From contig JAKITQ010000030.1 in the NCBI GenBank assembly GCA_021647985.1, positions 1 through 37,857 of the forward strand: a stretch of 37,857 nt of DNA. Direction: 5' to 3'. The stretch is from Flavobacteriaceae bacterium (lineage in GTDB: Bacteria > Bacteroidota > Bacteroidia > Flavobacteriales > Flavobacteriaceae). This document shows, one piece after another, positions 17,097-25,515 of this stretch. The first letter of the stretch is position 1. Each line of letters starts with the position of its first letter. The notes beneath the pieces were generated by a model that ran no database searches, was not told where the DNA came from, and saw only the letters and a program-made list of their open reading frames with translations. The position numbers and the translations under genes are program-made.

Positions 17097-17681
17097 TTAC
17101 TTGTTTAGTAGCTTTGCTACATACTTACCAATTACGTCAAATTCTAAATTTACAAGATCACCAGTTTTAAATTGATGAAAATTTGTGTTTTCATATGTAT
17201 ACGGTATTATAGCCACACCAAATCCATTTTCATTGGAGTCTACCACTGTTAAACTAATACCGTTTATGGTAATAGATCCTTTTTCAATGGTAATATTATT
17301 TAATTTGGTGTCGTATTTGAACGTAAAAAACCAGCTCCCATCGGCTTCTTTAATGGATGTACAAGTACCTATTTGATCTACATGCCCCTGAACAATATGG
17401 CCATCAAGCCTGGCTCCTAATTGCATGGCTCTTTCAAGATTTACTTTATCACCCACTTTTAACCTGCCTATGTTAGATTTGTCAAGGGTTTCTTTAATGG
17501 CTGTAACCGTATGGGAGTTTTCATTGAGTTCTACCACGGTCAAACAAACACCATTATGGGCTAAACTTTGATCTATTTTTAACTCAGAAGAAAGATTACT
17601 TCTCACGGTTATATGTAAATTTTCTTTTTCCGTTTTTAGGTTTGTTACTTTTCCTAATTCTTCTATTATTCCTGTGAACAT
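17097..17681 (-). CDS. ribE: riboflavin synthase, alpha subunit
   Basis: This 194-residue enzyme converts two 6,7-dimethyl-8-ribityllumazine molecules to riboflavin. It has the internal duplication of the family: the first lumazine-binding half begins MFTGIIEELGKV and contains DQSLAHNGVCLTVVE; the second begins LDGHIVQGHVDQIGT and contains GSITINGISLTVVD followed by AIIPYTYENTNF. The N-terminal MFTGIIEE is invariant and fixes the start. It lies alone, convergent with the PID-CTERM gene and divergent from pdxA. A TAATTTTG box on the minus strand (17726-17733) could serve as its -7 element. Confidence 0.95.
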   Translation of the reverse strand: MFTGIIEELGKVTNLKTEKENLHITVRSNLSSELKIDQSLAHNGVCLTVVELNENSHTVTAIKETLDKSNIGRLKVGDKVNLERAMQLGARLDGHIVQGHVDQIGTCTSIKEADGSWFFTFKYDTKLNNITIEKGSITINGISLTVVDSNENGFGVAIIPYTYENTNFHQFKTGDLVNLEFDVIGKYVAKLLNK

Positions 17682-17699
17682 ATTCTAATTAATATTGAT

Positions 17700-17707
17700 T
17701 AAATTTG
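17700..17707 (+). promoter_or_regulatory. -7 promoter element for pdxA
   Basis: TAAATTTG matches TAnnTTTG exactly and lies 45 bp upstream of the pdxA ATG. No good TTG is present at the right distance for a -33 box. In the same 71-bp divergent gap CAAAATTA (17726-17733) is the reverse-strand equivalent for ribE. An unusual Shine-Dalgarno-like AAGGAG sits 6 nt before the pdxA ATG. Confidence 0.42.
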
Positions 17708-17752
17708 TCAAAACATTATAATAGCCAAAATTAATAATTATTAAGGAGTTGC

Positions 17753-18787
17753 ATGAAGAAATCTGAAAAAATAAAAGTTGGTATTAGCATTGGAGATTTA
17801 AACGGAATAGGTGTTGAAATAATATTAAAATCTTTCGAAGACACAAGAATGTTAGATTTTTGTACTCCCATAATTTTTGCATCAAATAAGGTAATAAGTT
17901 ACCATAAAAAAGCTTTAGAACTCCATACAAATGTACATGGCATTGATACTTTAGATAAGATAGCTCACGGTAAACTAAATTTGATGAATGTTTGGAGAGA
18001 AATGATTGATATTGAACTGGGTAAAGCAACAGAGATTTCAGGTAAATTCGCTTTTGAATCTTTACAAAGCGCAACCCAAGCATTAAATAACGAAGATATT
18101 GATGTTTTGGTTACGGCACCAATAAATAAACAAAATATACAATCCGATAATTTTCAATTTCAAGGGCATACAGAGTATTTGGAAAAGAATATTACTGGTG
18201 AAAGTTTAATGATATTAATGACGGATTCATTAAAAATAGGTTTGATTACCGGGCATATTCCTGTTAGTAAAGTTGCAGAAACGATTACTACTGAATTAAT
18301 TGAAAAGAAGGTTGAAATAATGCATAAAACACTTGTTCAGGATTTTAATATTGCAAAACCCAAAATAGCAGTGTTGGGATTAAACCCGCATTGTGGTGAT
18401 CATGGGGTTATAGGTAATGAGGATGACGAAATTGTAAGTCCAGCGATACAAGAAATTTACAAATCAGGAAAACTAGTATTTGGTCCATATGCTGCAGATA
18501 GTTTTTTTGGTACTGAAAATTATAAAAAATTTGATGCTGTGTTGGCAATGTATCACGATCAAGGCTTGGCACCGTTTAAAACCCTCTCTTTTGGTAACGG
18601 AGTTAATTTTACAGCTGGTTTAGATAAAATAAGAACCTCACCCGATCATGGTACGGCATATGAAATAGCAGGTAAGGGAGTGGCAAATAACAACTCTTTT
18701 AAAGAAGCTTTATTCGCAGCGCTATCTATATTTAAAACAAGAAATGAGTATAAGTTTTTAGTTAAAAATAAATTAAAAGTTAATTAG
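17753..18787 (+). CDS. pdxA: 4-hydroxythreonine-4-phosphate dehydrogenase
   Basis: This 344-residue enzyme of the DXP-dependent vitamin B6 pathway oxidises 4-phosphohydroxythreonine with NAD to give the precursor joined by PdxJ. Family blocks are present: GISIGDLNGIGVEIILKS at the start, VTAPINKQNIQ, FQGHTEYLE, the metal-binding histidines His168 (TGHIP) and His213 (LNPHCGDHG), a third His in MYHDQGLAPFK (about 270), then GLDKIRTSPDHGTAYEIAG near the C-terminus. A good Shine-Dalgarno-like sequence supports the ATG at 17753. It precedes the DUF177-rpmF-fabH-acc genes, a common Bacteroidota order. Confidence 0.95.
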   Translation: MKKSEKIKVGISIGDLNGIGVEIILKSFEDTRMLDFCTPIIFASNKVISYHKKALELHTNVHGIDTLDKIAHGKLNLMNVWREMIDIELGKATEISGKFAFESLQSATQALNNEDIDVLVTAPINKQNIQSDNFQFQGHTEYLEKNITGESLMILMTDSLKIGLITGHIPVSKVAETITTELIEKKVEIMHKTLVQDFNIAKPKIAVLGLNPHCGDHGVIGNEDDEIVSPAIQEIYKSGKLVFGPYAADSFFGTENYKKFDAVLAMYHDQGLAPFKTLSFGNGVNFTAGLDKIRTSPDHGTAYEIAGKGVANNNSFKEALFAALSIFKTRNEYKFLVKNKLKVN

Positions 18788-18831
18788 GCGATATTTTTCG
18801 CAATCTAGTTTTTTAAATTAGTATTAATTAC

Positions 18832-18839
18832 TATCTTTG
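18832..18839 (+). promoter_or_regulatory. -7 promoter element for the DUF177-rpmF unit
   Basis: TATCTTTG matches TAnnTTTG exactly and lies 21 bp upstream of the DUF177 ATG, giving a leader of roughly 15 nt. The -33 position carries only T-rich sequence (AGTTTTTT near 18808). The position suggests that DUF177 and rpmF can be transcribed independently of pdxA. Confidence 0.45.
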
Positions 18840-18860
18840 CGCGCTCAAATTTATATTTAA

Positions 18861-19394
18861 ATGAAACGAATATCGAATATTTATGACATATCGTTTTTCG
18901 GATTAAAAGATGAAATTCATCATTTTGAATATAAAATTGAAAAACAGTTCTTTGAAGCTTTTCATTATGATGAATTTTTAGAAACTAATTTACTAGTCAA
19001 TTTAGAATTTAATAAAAAAAGCACTTTTTTTGAACTTAATTTCTCGGTAAAAGGTGTAGTAAATGTGGCATGTGATGTTACAAATGAACCTTTTGATTTA
19101 CCTGTACAAGGTAAATTAGAAATAGTAGTAAAATTTGGTGAAGATTTTAATAGTGATAATGAAGAAGTATTAATTATACCACATAATGAACATCATATAA
19201 ATATTGCACAATTTATATATGAAATGATTGTTTTGGCTGTTCCTAAAAAAAAGGTTCATCCAGGAATTGAAGATGGCACATTGCATTCGGATATATTAAA
19301 AAAGCTTGAAGAATTACAACCAAAAATGAATATTAAGGAAATTGACCCTAGATGGGAAGGTTTAAAGAAGTTATTAACAGATAAAAATACCTAG
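18861..19394 (+). CDS. DUF177 (YceD-like) protein
   Basis: This 177-residue protein is immediately upstream of rpmF, the usual place for YceD/DUF177 proteins, which have been linked to 23S rRNA handling and ribosome assembly in plants and bacteria. The core [32 protein letters not shown] (about 65-95) has the conserved cysteine-Asp pair followed by a Pro-containing strand; [21 protein letters not shown] and a C-terminal [11 protein letters not shown], both typical, follow. Only one of the usual cysteines of the C-x-x-C pair is present. It is translationally adjacent to rpmF (2-bp gap). Confidence 0.88.
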   Translation: MKRISNIYDISFFGLKDEIHHFEYKIEKQFFEAFHYDEFLETNLLVNLEFNKKSTFFELNFSVKGVVNVACDVTNEPFDLPVQGKLEIVVKFGEDFNSDNEEVLIIPHNEHHINIAQFIYEMIVLAVPKKKVHPGIEDGTLHSDILKKLEELQPKMNIKEIDPRWEGLKKLLTDKNT

Positions 19395-19396
19395 AG

Positions 19397-19594
19397 ATGG
19401 CACATCCTAAAAGAAAAACCTCGAAGCAAAGAAGAGATAAAAGAAGAACACATTACAAAGCTATTGTTCCTCAAATAGCAAAAGACCCTACAACAGGTGA
19501 AGCTCATTTATACCATAGAGCGCATTGGCATGAAGGTAAACTTTACTATAGAGGTCAAGTTTTAATTGATTCTGCTACAGAAAACCAAGCTTAA
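19397..19594 (+). CDS. rpmF: 50S ribosomal protein L32
   Basis: This 65-residue basic protein begins [20 protein letters not shown], the L32 signature, and continues with [20 protein letters not shown]. The zinc-binding cysteines found in some L32 versions are absent, the zinc-independent form common in Bacteroidota. It follows DUF177 by 2 bp and is followed by a strong intrinsic terminator. Confidence 0.96.
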   Translation: MAHPKRKTSKQRRDKRRTHYKAIVPQIAKDPTTGEAHLYHRAHWHEGKLYYRGQVLIDSATENQA

Positions 19595-19613
19595 GAAAAG
19601 TTTAAAAAACGAT

Positions 19614-19641
19614 AAAAACCCTCAATTTTGAGGGTTTTTTT
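19614..19641 (+). terminator. intrinsic terminator after rpmF
   Basis: AAACCCTC, loop AATTTT, GAGGGTTT and a T-run form an 8-bp stem 20 bp downstream of the rpmF stop. It separates the DUF177-rpmF transcript from fabH. Confidence 0.85.
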
Positions 19642-19687
19642 GTTGTTTTGTAGTAAAAATTACTAAAAAATGTCTGATTTTGGATAA

Positions 19688-19714
19688 TTGACTAATTTTA
19701 TTTTCATACTTTTG
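19688..19714 (+). promoter_or_regulatory. promoter of fabH-accB-accC (TTG-N16-TACTTTTG)
   Basis: TACTTTTG at 19707-19714 is a perfect -7 box 42 bp upstream of the fabH ATG. TTG at 19688-19690 gives a 16-bp spacer, one short of the usual range; another TTG at 19680-19682 would give 24. It lies just after the rpmF terminator, as expected for a new transcription unit. Confidence 0.55.
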
Positions 19715-19756
19715 AGCGCTATTTTTATTTTTATTTTAGATTCATATAAATAAATT

Positions 19757-20752
19757 ATGACAAAAATTACTGCTGCTATTACGGCTGTTGGAAAATATGT
19801 ACCTGATTATATTCTTACAAATAAAGAATTGGAATCTATGGTTGAAACCAATGATGAGTGGATAGTTTCTAGGACAGGGATTAAAGAAAGAAGAATATTA
19901 AAAGGTGAAAATAAAGGAACATCTTTTATGGCAATCAAATCGGCAGAAGATCTAATTAATAAAAACAGTGTAGATCCGAAAGAAATAGATTTGGTTATTG
20001 TGGCTACAGCAACACCAGATATGCAAGCAGCCTCTACTGCAGCTTTTGTTGCTACAAGTATAGGTGCTGTAAATGCATTTTCGTTTGACTTAGAATCAGC
20101 TTGTTCAAGTTTTTTATATGGCATATCCGTAGCATCCAGTTATATAGAACTGGGTAGATATAAAAATATTTTATTAATCGGTGCAGATAAAAACTCATCG
20201 ATGATAGATTATACCGATAGAACCACTTGTATTATATTTGGTGATGGTGCTGGAGCGGTTTTATTGAAACCTAATAGTGAAGGCAATGGTTTTCAGGATG
20301 AATACCTAAAAACAGATGGATCTGGTAGAGAATTTTTACAAGTTCCGGCAGGAGGATCTTTAAAACCTGCAACGGAAGAAACGGTAAAGAACAAATTGCA
20401 TTATGCACGCCAAGATGGTCAAACTGTATTTAAAAATGCTGTTTTCAATATGGCTGATGTTTGTGAAAAAGTAATGCATAGAAATAATTTAGAAAATAAT
20501 GATATAGTGTGGTTGGCTGCACATCAGGCAAATAAGCGAATTATTGAAGCCACAGCAAGAAGGTTGAAATTAGAACCTTCAAAAGTAATGCTTAATATTG
20601 AAAAATACGGGAACACTACTTCGGCTACAATACCTTTATTATTAGCCGATTACGAAAAAAATCTTAAAAAAGGAGACAATGTAATTATCGCTGCTTTTGG
20701 TGGTGGTTTTTCATGGGGAGCCATTTATTTTAAATGGTGTTATAATTCATAA
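19757..20752 (+). CDS. fabH: 3-oxoacyl-[ACP] synthase III
   Basis: This 331-residue condensing enzyme starts fatty acid synthesis by joining acetyl-CoA with malonyl-ACP. The catalytic triad is visible: Cys116 in DLESACSSFLYG, His in WLAAHQANKRIIEA and Asn in YGNTTSATIPLLL. The N-terminal ETNDEWIVSRTGIKERR and the C-terminal GFSWGAIYFKW are standard FabH features. It is the first gene of the fabH-accB-accC unit and couples chain initiation with malonyl-CoA supply; 23 bp separate it from accB. Confidence 0.96.
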   Translation: MTKITAAITAVGKYVPDYILTNKELESMVETNDEWIVSRTGIKERRILKGENKGTSFMAIKSAEDLINKNSVDPKEIDLVIVATATPDMQAASTAAFVATSIGAVNAFSFDLESACSSFLYGISVASSYIELGRYKNILLIGADKNSSMIDYTDRTTCIIFGDGAGAVLLKPNSEGNGFQDEYLKTDGSGREFLQVPAGGSLKPATEETVKNKLHYARQDGQTVFKNAVFNMADVCEKVMHRNNLENNDIVWLAAHQANKRIIEATARRLKLEPSKVMLNIEKYGNTTSATIPLLLADYEKNLKKGDNVIIAAFGGGFSWGAIYFKWCYNS

Positions 20753-20775
20753 ATAAAATTCAAAATAATAATATT

Positions 20776-21261
20776 ATGGAGTTAAAAGAAATTCAAAATC
20801 TAATTAAATTCGTCGCAAAATCTGGGGCTAGTGAAGTAAAATTAGAAATGGAAGATATAAAAATCACCATTAAAACAGGTTCAAGTAAAACAGAAACTAC
20901 GTTTTATCAACAAGCTGCTATGCCTCAAATGCCTGTTGCGCAACAACCTATTATTCAGCCTGTGGTGACGAATGAAGAAGTGCAAGCCACATCAGAAAGC
21001 GAGGCAAGTGATGATTCGAAATATATCGTTATTAAATCTCCAATCATTGGTACTTTATATAGAAAACCTTCACCAGATAAACCGCTTTTTGTAAAGGTAG
21101 GTGATACCGTTGAAGTGGGTGATACGGTTTGTATTATTGAAGCAATGAAATTATTTAATGAGGTAGAATCGGAAGTTGCAGGTAAAATTGTCAAAATTTT
21201 GATTGAAGATTCTTCACCAGTTGAATTTGATCAGCCACTTTTCTTAGTAGATCCTTCTTAA
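20776..21261 (+). CDS. accB: acetyl-CoA carboxylase biotin carboxyl carrier protein
   Basis: This 161-residue protein has an N-terminal helical domain, a flexible Gln/Pro/Glu/Ser linker (about 45-80) and a C-terminal biotinyl domain (82-159). The biotin-accepting lysine is Lys125 in the motif E-A-M-K. BCCP carries carboxybiotin between biotin carboxylase and the carboxyltransferase. It lies between fabH and accC. Confidence 0.96.
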   Translation: MELKEIQNLIKFVAKSGASEVKLEMEDIKITIKTGSSKTETTFYQQAAMPQMPVAQQPIIQPVVTNEEVQATSESEASDDSKYIVIKSPIIGTLYRKPSPDKPLFVKVGDTVEVGDTVCIIEAMKLFNEVESEVAGKIVKILIEDSSPVEFDQPLFLVDPS

Positions 21262-21323
21262 TTAAATCGAATTTATTAGCCTACAGTAAATTGGGTTAAT
21301 TAAATTTATAATTTTTTAAAATT

Positions 21324-22670
21324 ATGTTTAAAAAAATATTAATTGCCAATAGAGGAGAAATTGCACTTCGAATAATAAGAACGTGTAGGGAGATGGGAAT
21401 AAAATCGGTTGCAGTTTATTCAACTGCCGATGAAGAAAGCTTACATGTTAGATTTGCAGATGAAGCAGTATGTATTGGACCCCCAGCAAGTAGTGAATCA
21501 TATCTTAAAATATCAAATGTTATTGCTGCAGCAGAGATAACAAATGCTGATGCTATCCACCCAGGTTATGGGTTTTTAGCTGAAAATGCTCGATTTTCAA
21601 AAATTTGTAAAGAGCATGGTATAAAATTTATTGGAGCAACAGAGGAAATGATTAATTTGATGGGAGATAAAGCTTCGGCTATAGCAACCATGAAAAAAGC
21701 AGGTGTACCAACAATTCCGGGTTCAAACGGAATTTTATCTTCTTTTCCAATTGCAAGTAAGACCGCTGTTAAAATTGGATATCCTGTTATGTTAAAGGCC
21801 ACTGCAGGTGGTGGTGGTAAGGGTATGCGTGCCGTTTGGAAACCTGAAGATTTGCAGAATGCTTGGGATTCAGCCCGACAAGAGGCAAAAGCAGCTTTTG
21901 GTAATGATGCCATGTACTTGGAAAAATTAATTGAAGAACCTAGACATATTGAAATACAAATTATTGGAGATTCTAAAGGAAAAGCATGTCATTTATCGGA
22001 AAGAGATTGTTCAGTACAACGTAGACATCAAAAATTAACGGAAGAGACACCTTCACCATTTATGACCAAATCTCTAAGAGATAAAATGGGGAAAGCAGCA
22101 GTTAAAGCTGCAGAAAGTATAAAATATGAAGGAGCAGGTACAGTAGAGTTTTTAGTGGATAAGCACAGAAAATTTTACTTTATGGAAATGAATACACGAA
22201 TTCAGGTAGAACATCCTATTACCGAACAGGTAATTGCAAATTTTGATTTGATAAGAGAACAAATAAAAGTTGCAGCAGGTATTCCAATTTTAGGAATTAA
22301 CTATTATCCAGACCAGCATGCTATTGAATGCAGAATTAATGCGGAAGATCCTTCTAATGATTTCCGACCTTCCCCTGGGAAAATTACAATTTTTCATGCG
22401 CCTGGAGGTCATGGCGTTAGGATAGACACGCATGTTTACGCAGGTTATACCATTCCGCCTTATTATGATTCTATGATTGCTAAATTAATCGTTACAGCAC
22501 AAACTCGTGAAGAGGCGATTAGTAAAATGAAAAGAGCCTTAGATGAGTTTGTTATTGAAGGTATTAAAACAACAATTCCGTTTCATAGACAATTAATGGA
22601 TAATCCAGATTATATTTCAGGTAACTATACAACAAAATTTATGGAAGATTTTGTTTTGCAACCAGAATAG
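21324..22670 (+). CDS. accC: acetyl-CoA carboxylase biotin carboxylase subunit
   Basis: This 448-residue ATP-grasp enzyme carboxylates biotin on BCCP using bicarbonate. Domains in order: N-terminal preATP-grasp ([21 protein letters not shown]), ATP-grasp with the glycine loop [12 protein letters not shown] (about 157-168), [12 protein letters not shown], the catalytic [16 protein letters not shown], and the C-terminal [20 protein letters not shown]. Length is standard. Its terminator lies at 22861-22900, displaced downstream by an inserted 158-bp inverted-repeat element. Confidence 0.97.
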   Translation: MFKKILIANRGEIALRIIRTCREMGIKSVAVYSTADEESLHVRFADEAVCIGPPASSESYLKISNVIAAAEITNADAIHPGYGFLAENARFSKICKEHGIKFIGATEEMINLMGDKASAIATMKKAGVPTIPGSNGILSSFPIASKTAVKIGYPVMLKATAGGGGKGMRAVWKPEDLQNAWDSARQEAKAAFGNDAMYLEKLIEEPRHIEIQIIGDSKGKACHLSERDCSVQRRHQKLTEETPSPFMTKSLRDKMGKAAVKAAESIKYEGAGTVEFLVDKHRKFYFMEMNTRIQVEHPITEQVIANFDLIREQIKVAAGIPILGINYYPDQHAIECRINAEDPSNDFRPSPGKITIFHAPGGHGVRIDTHVYAGYTIPPYYDSMIAKLIVTAQTREEAISKMKRALDEFVIEGIKTTIPFHRQLMDNPDYISGNYTTKFMEDFVLQPE

Positions 22671-22686
22671 GTATTTTTATTAAATA

Positions 22687-22844
22687 GTGTCTGGTCGGAA
22701 ATAGGCGAATTTTATAAACCAATTTATTTTTTGTGATTTTTTACTTTTATTATTTTTTAGATGCCGTAGTATCAAAAATATAAGAAAGATGGAAAAGCGC
22801 AAAAAAGAAATGGTTTTGATTTTGACCTATTTCCGACCAGACAC
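22687..22844. mobile_element. MITE-like inverted-repeat element with 6-bp target duplication
   Basis: The element begins GTGTCTGGTCGGAAATAGG (22687-22705) and ends with the exact reverse complement (22826-22844), 19-bp perfect terminal inverted repeats. It is flanked by the direct repeat TAAATA (22681-22686 and 22845-22850), consistent with a 6-bp target duplication. The inner arms also match imperfectly when folded (ACCA-TTT-TTTTTTG tracts on both sides), so the whole 158 bp could form a long hairpin. It encodes no transposase; a 76-residue minus-strand ORF crossing it is probably spurious. It resembles a miniature element mobilised in trans by an IS with matching ends. Confidence 0.78.
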
Positions 22845-22860
22845 TAAATATTAACACTAA

Positions 22861-22900
22861 AATAAAGGGATATGATTTTTCATATCCCTTTATTTTTTTA
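22861..22900 (+). terminator. intrinsic terminator of the fabH-accB-accC unit
   Basis: AATAAAGGGATATG, loop ATTTTT, CATATCCCTTTATT followed by TTTTT forms a 14-bp stem, the strongest hairpin in the window. It sits 190 bp past the accC stop; without the inserted element at 22687-22844 and one TAAATA copy it would be only about 26 bp away. The upstream A residues could let it act on the other strand too. Confidence 0.85.
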
Positions 22901-22945
22901 CTTTTACTTACAAATAGAAATATATGAAACGAGCATTCCAAATTT

Positions 22946-22986
22946 TGACACACAAGGAAATGACTATTAGCGAACAGCATGTGTCA
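22946..22986. promoter_or_regulatory. TGACACA/TGTGTCA inverted repeat upstream of lrp-type gene
   Basis: TGACACA (22946-22952) and TGTGTCA (22980-22986) are a perfect 7-bp inverted repeat about 27 bp apart, ending 25 bp before the regulator start; AGACACATG overlaps the start codon as a third partial copy. Lrp/AsnC proteins often control their own gene through spaced inverted repeats, so this is a candidate autoregulatory site. Confidence 0.35.
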
Positions 22987-23011
22987 CCTATAAAAATTAA
23001 AAATTAGACAC

Positions 23012-23476
23012 ATGAAAGATTTAAATGTTAAAATTGATGGTATCGATAAAATAATATTGAATCAGTTAATGATTGATGCAAGAACGCCAATTTTAAGCAT
23101 AGCTAGAGAAATTGGAATTTCAGGTGCTGCAATTCACCAAAGGTTAAGAAAATTAGAAGCATCTGGTTTAATTAAGGGTTCTAAATTTATTATCAACCCT
23201 AAGGTATTAGGTTTTAAAACGTTAGCATTTGTTGGTATATTTTTGGATAGTTCAAGTAAATATAAAGAAGCTACTAAACGATTGAAAGAAATTGATGAAG
23301 TGATCGAAAGTCATTATACTACAGGTAATTATGCCATTTTTGTAAAAATTTTATGTAAAGATAATGAACACTTAATGCAGGTTTTAAATCACCAAATTCA
23401 ACATATCAAAGGGGTAGCTAGAACAGAAACTTTTATCTCTTTAGATCAGCAAATTGACAGACAATTAAAAATTTGA
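23012..23476 (+). CDS. Lrp/AsnC family transcriptional regulator
   Basis: This 154-residue protein has an N-terminal winged helix-turn-helix (residues 8-60: DKIILNQLMIDARTPILSIAREIGISGAAIHQRLRKLEASGLI) and a C-terminal RAM ligand/oligomerisation domain (about 70-145: FVGIFLDSS, ESHYTTGNYAIFVKILCKDNEHLMQVL). Lrp/AsnC regulators respond to amino acids. It is monocistronic and faces the convergent zinc protease gene. The ligand is unknown, although asparaginase is encoded nearby. Confidence 0.93.
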   Translation: MKDLNVKIDGIDKIILNQLMIDARTPILSIAREIGISGAAIHQRLRKLEASGLIKGSKFIINPKVLGFKTLAFVGIFLDSSSKYKEATKRLKEIDEVIESHYTTGNYAIFVKILCKDNEHLMQVLNHQIQHIKGVARTETFISLDQQIDRQLKI

Positions 23477-23512
23477 TTAAACAATTTCAAAAGTAAATCA
23501 ATAGTATTGATA

Positions 23513-24190
23513 TTAACTTCTGCTATTGTAAATATTTAGATAATATAAAAGGGTTACTATAGAACTCAATGCAGCGACGACATAGGTTCTTGCAGCCCAT
23601 TTTAAAGCGTCTTTAGCAGCATCTTGTTCATTTGAGGTAAGCATATTGTTATTTTGTAACCAAGCTAGTGCTCTGTTACTTGCGTCGTATTCAACAGGGA
23701 GTGTAACTACACTAAATACTACCGTTGCCGCAAATAAGAATATACCTATGAGTAACAAAGAAGGAAATGTATTAACCGTAAAAATACCTGCAATTAATAT
23801 AAAGCTTGCAATTTTAGATGAAAAACCTACTGCAGGAACCAAACTCGATCTTAGGCGTAACCAATTATAGGATTTCGCATGTTGCACCGCATGGCCGCAT
23901 TCATGAGCCGCAACAGCTGCGGCGGCTGCATTTTTCTCATTATAAACGGATTCACTTAAATTGACTGTTTTATTTTGTGGATTGTAATGGTCAGTTAACT
24001 GACCTTTTACAGAAATAACTTTTACATCATATATACCATTATCTGCCAACATTTTTTCAGCAATTTCTCTACCGCTCAATCCATTTTGTAAATGTAATTT
24101 CGAATATTTTTTAAATTTATTTTTTAATTTGCTTTGCACAAACATTCCAGCTAAGCCAATTAATATAATCAATAAAAAAGAACCTGACAT
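23513..24190 (-). CDS. YugP-like zinc metallopeptidase, membrane
   Basis: This 225-residue inner-membrane protein has an N-terminal membrane segment (LLIILIGLAGMFVQ), the gluzincin motif HECGH at residues 96-100 followed by AVQHA, and three more hydrophobic segments (about 115-135, 140-162, 200-217). The sequence VSVKGQLTDHYNPQNKTVNLSESVY just before the active site is characteristic of the YugP/neutral zinc peptidase 2 family. The substrate is unknown. It is divergent from asparaginase with a 63-bp gap. Confidence 0.9.
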   Translation of the reverse strand: MSGSFLLIILIGLAGMFVQSKLKNKFKKYSKLHLQNGLSGREIAEKMLADNGIYDVKVISVKGQLTDHYNPQNKTVNLSESVYNEKNAAAAAVAAHECGHAVQHAKSYNWLRLRSSLVPAVGFSSKIASFILIAGIFTVNTFPSLLLIGIFLFAATVVFSVVTLPVEYDASNRALAWLQNNNMLTSNEQDAAKDALKWAARTYVVAALSSIVTLLYYLNIYNSRS

Positions 24191-24253
24191 AGTTTTGATA
24201 AATTTTAAATTTAATACTTTTACAACAATAATCGTGCAAATTAAAAAAATACA

Positions 24254-25285
24254 ATGCTTGCAAAAATACCAAATATTTTATTGATCTATACTGGAGGAAC
24301 CATTGGTATGGTTAAGGACTATAAATCAAATGCATTAAAAGCCTTTAATTTTGAACAGATTAAGGATAAAATTCCTGAATTGAACCTTTTAGACTGTGAG
24401 ATTGATACAGTATCTTTTGATGCGCCTATAGACTCTTCAAATATGAGTCCAAAACATTGGGTTAAAATTGCTGATATAATTGAATGTCATTATAAAAATA
24501 TTGATGGTTTTGTTGTTTTAAGTGGTACAGACACCATGTCTTATACGGCTTCGGCGATTAGTTTTATGTTCGAAAACTTGAGCAAACCAGTTATTTTTAC
24601 TGGTTCTCAGTTGCCTATCGGAGACTTGAGAACCGATGCCAAAGAAAATTTAATTACTGCAATTCAAATTGCGGCAACCCAAGATGGTGATGCACCAAAA
24701 ATTGGTGAAGTGTGCTTGTATTTTGAATATAAATTATATAGAGCCAATAGAACTACAAAAGTAAGCTCCGAACAGTTTGAAGCCTTTAATTCGCCAAATT
24801 TTCCGCAGTTAGGAGAAAGTGGTGTTCATTTAATTTTTAATGACAATGTTTTAAAAAAAGTAGTGGAAAATAAACCTTTAATTGTTAGAAAAAACTTTGA
24901 AGCCAATATTGTAATTTTAAAACTATACCCTGGAATTAACGAACAAATTGTCAAAAATATTTTAGAAATCCCAAATTTAAATGGTGTTGTTTTAGAAACT
25001 TACGGAGCAGGTAATGCACCAACGGATGCTTGGTTTACCAATTTAATTGAAAATGCGATAAACAACGGTATATTTATTGTAAATGTAAGTCAATGTATAA
25101 GCGGTAGTGTAATTTTAGGTCATTATGAAACTAGTAATCATTTAAAAAAAATTGGTATTATTAGCGGAAAAGATATTACAACGGAGTCTGCAGTGGCCAA
25201 ATTAAAATATTTAATTGGAGAGAATATACCAGCAAATAAATTCAAATTAGTGTTTGAAACCCCTTTACGTGGTGAAATGAGTTAG
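24254..25285 (+). CDS. ansA: type I (cytoplasmic) L-asparaginase
   Basis: This 343-residue protein hydrolyses asparagine to aspartate and ammonia. The nucleophilic threonine is in YTGGTIGM (Thr13), the second catalytic block is VLSGTDTMSYTASAISFM, and ITGSQ-type sequence FTGSQLPIGDLRTDAKENL follows. GNAPTDAWFTNLIENAINNGIFIVNVSQCISGSV matches the C-terminal domain. No signal peptide is present, consistent with the cytosolic type I form. Aspartate produced here is the precursor for the methionine branch encoded further right. Confidence 0.93.
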   Translation: MLAKIPNILLIYTGGTIGMVKDYKSNALKAFNFEQIKDKIPELNLLDCEIDTVSFDAPIDSSNMSPKHWVKIADIIECHYKNIDGFVVLSGTDTMSYTASAISFMFENLSKPVIFTGSQLPIGDLRTDAKENLITAIQIAATQDGDAPKIGEVCLYFEYKLYRANRTTKVSSEQFEAFNSPNFPQLGESGVHLIFNDNVLKKVVENKPLIVRKNFEANIVILKLYPGINEQIVKNILEIPNLNGVVLETYGAGNAPTDAWFTNLIENAINNGIFIVNVSQCISGSVILGHYETSNHLKKIGIISGKDITTESAVAKLKYLIGENIPANKFKLVFETPLRGEMS

Positions 25286-25355
25286 TTTTTCAATAAAAAT
25301 TTTCACAATTAAATATTTTTTTGTTACTTGCCGTTCTATAAAATTTTGACATTTT

Positions 25356-25442
25356 GGAGAGGTGGCCGAGTGGCTTAAGGCGCACGCTTGGAAAGCGTGT
25401 TTATGAGAAATCGTAACAGGGGTTCGAATCCCTTTCTCTCCG
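25356..25442 (+). tRNA. tRNA-Ser (anticodon GGA)
   Basis: This 87-nt cloverleaf has acceptor arm GGAGAGG/TCTCTCC, D-arm region TGGCCGAGTGGCTTAAGGC, anticodon stem ACGC/GCGT with loop TTGGAAA (GGA at 25390-25392, reading UCC/UCU), a long variable arm typical of class II tRNAs, and T-arm AGGGG-TTCGAAT-CCCTT. The discriminator is G, as expected for serine. The CCA end is not encoded. It sits between ansA and the exbB operon. Confidence 0.97.
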
Positions 25443-25515
25443 CGTAAGATGTTTTATTGTAAAAATTTTATATCTTTAACCCGTTAAATAAATTTAATAA
25501 CAAAGATTTACAAAA

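Noticed and set aside
22750..22980. 76-residue minus-strand ORF spanning the inverted-repeat element and the acc terminator
   Set aside because: It crosses the right terminal repeat and a strong terminator hairpin, has low-complexity Phe/Ser/Ile composition and no family features, so it is an accidental frame.
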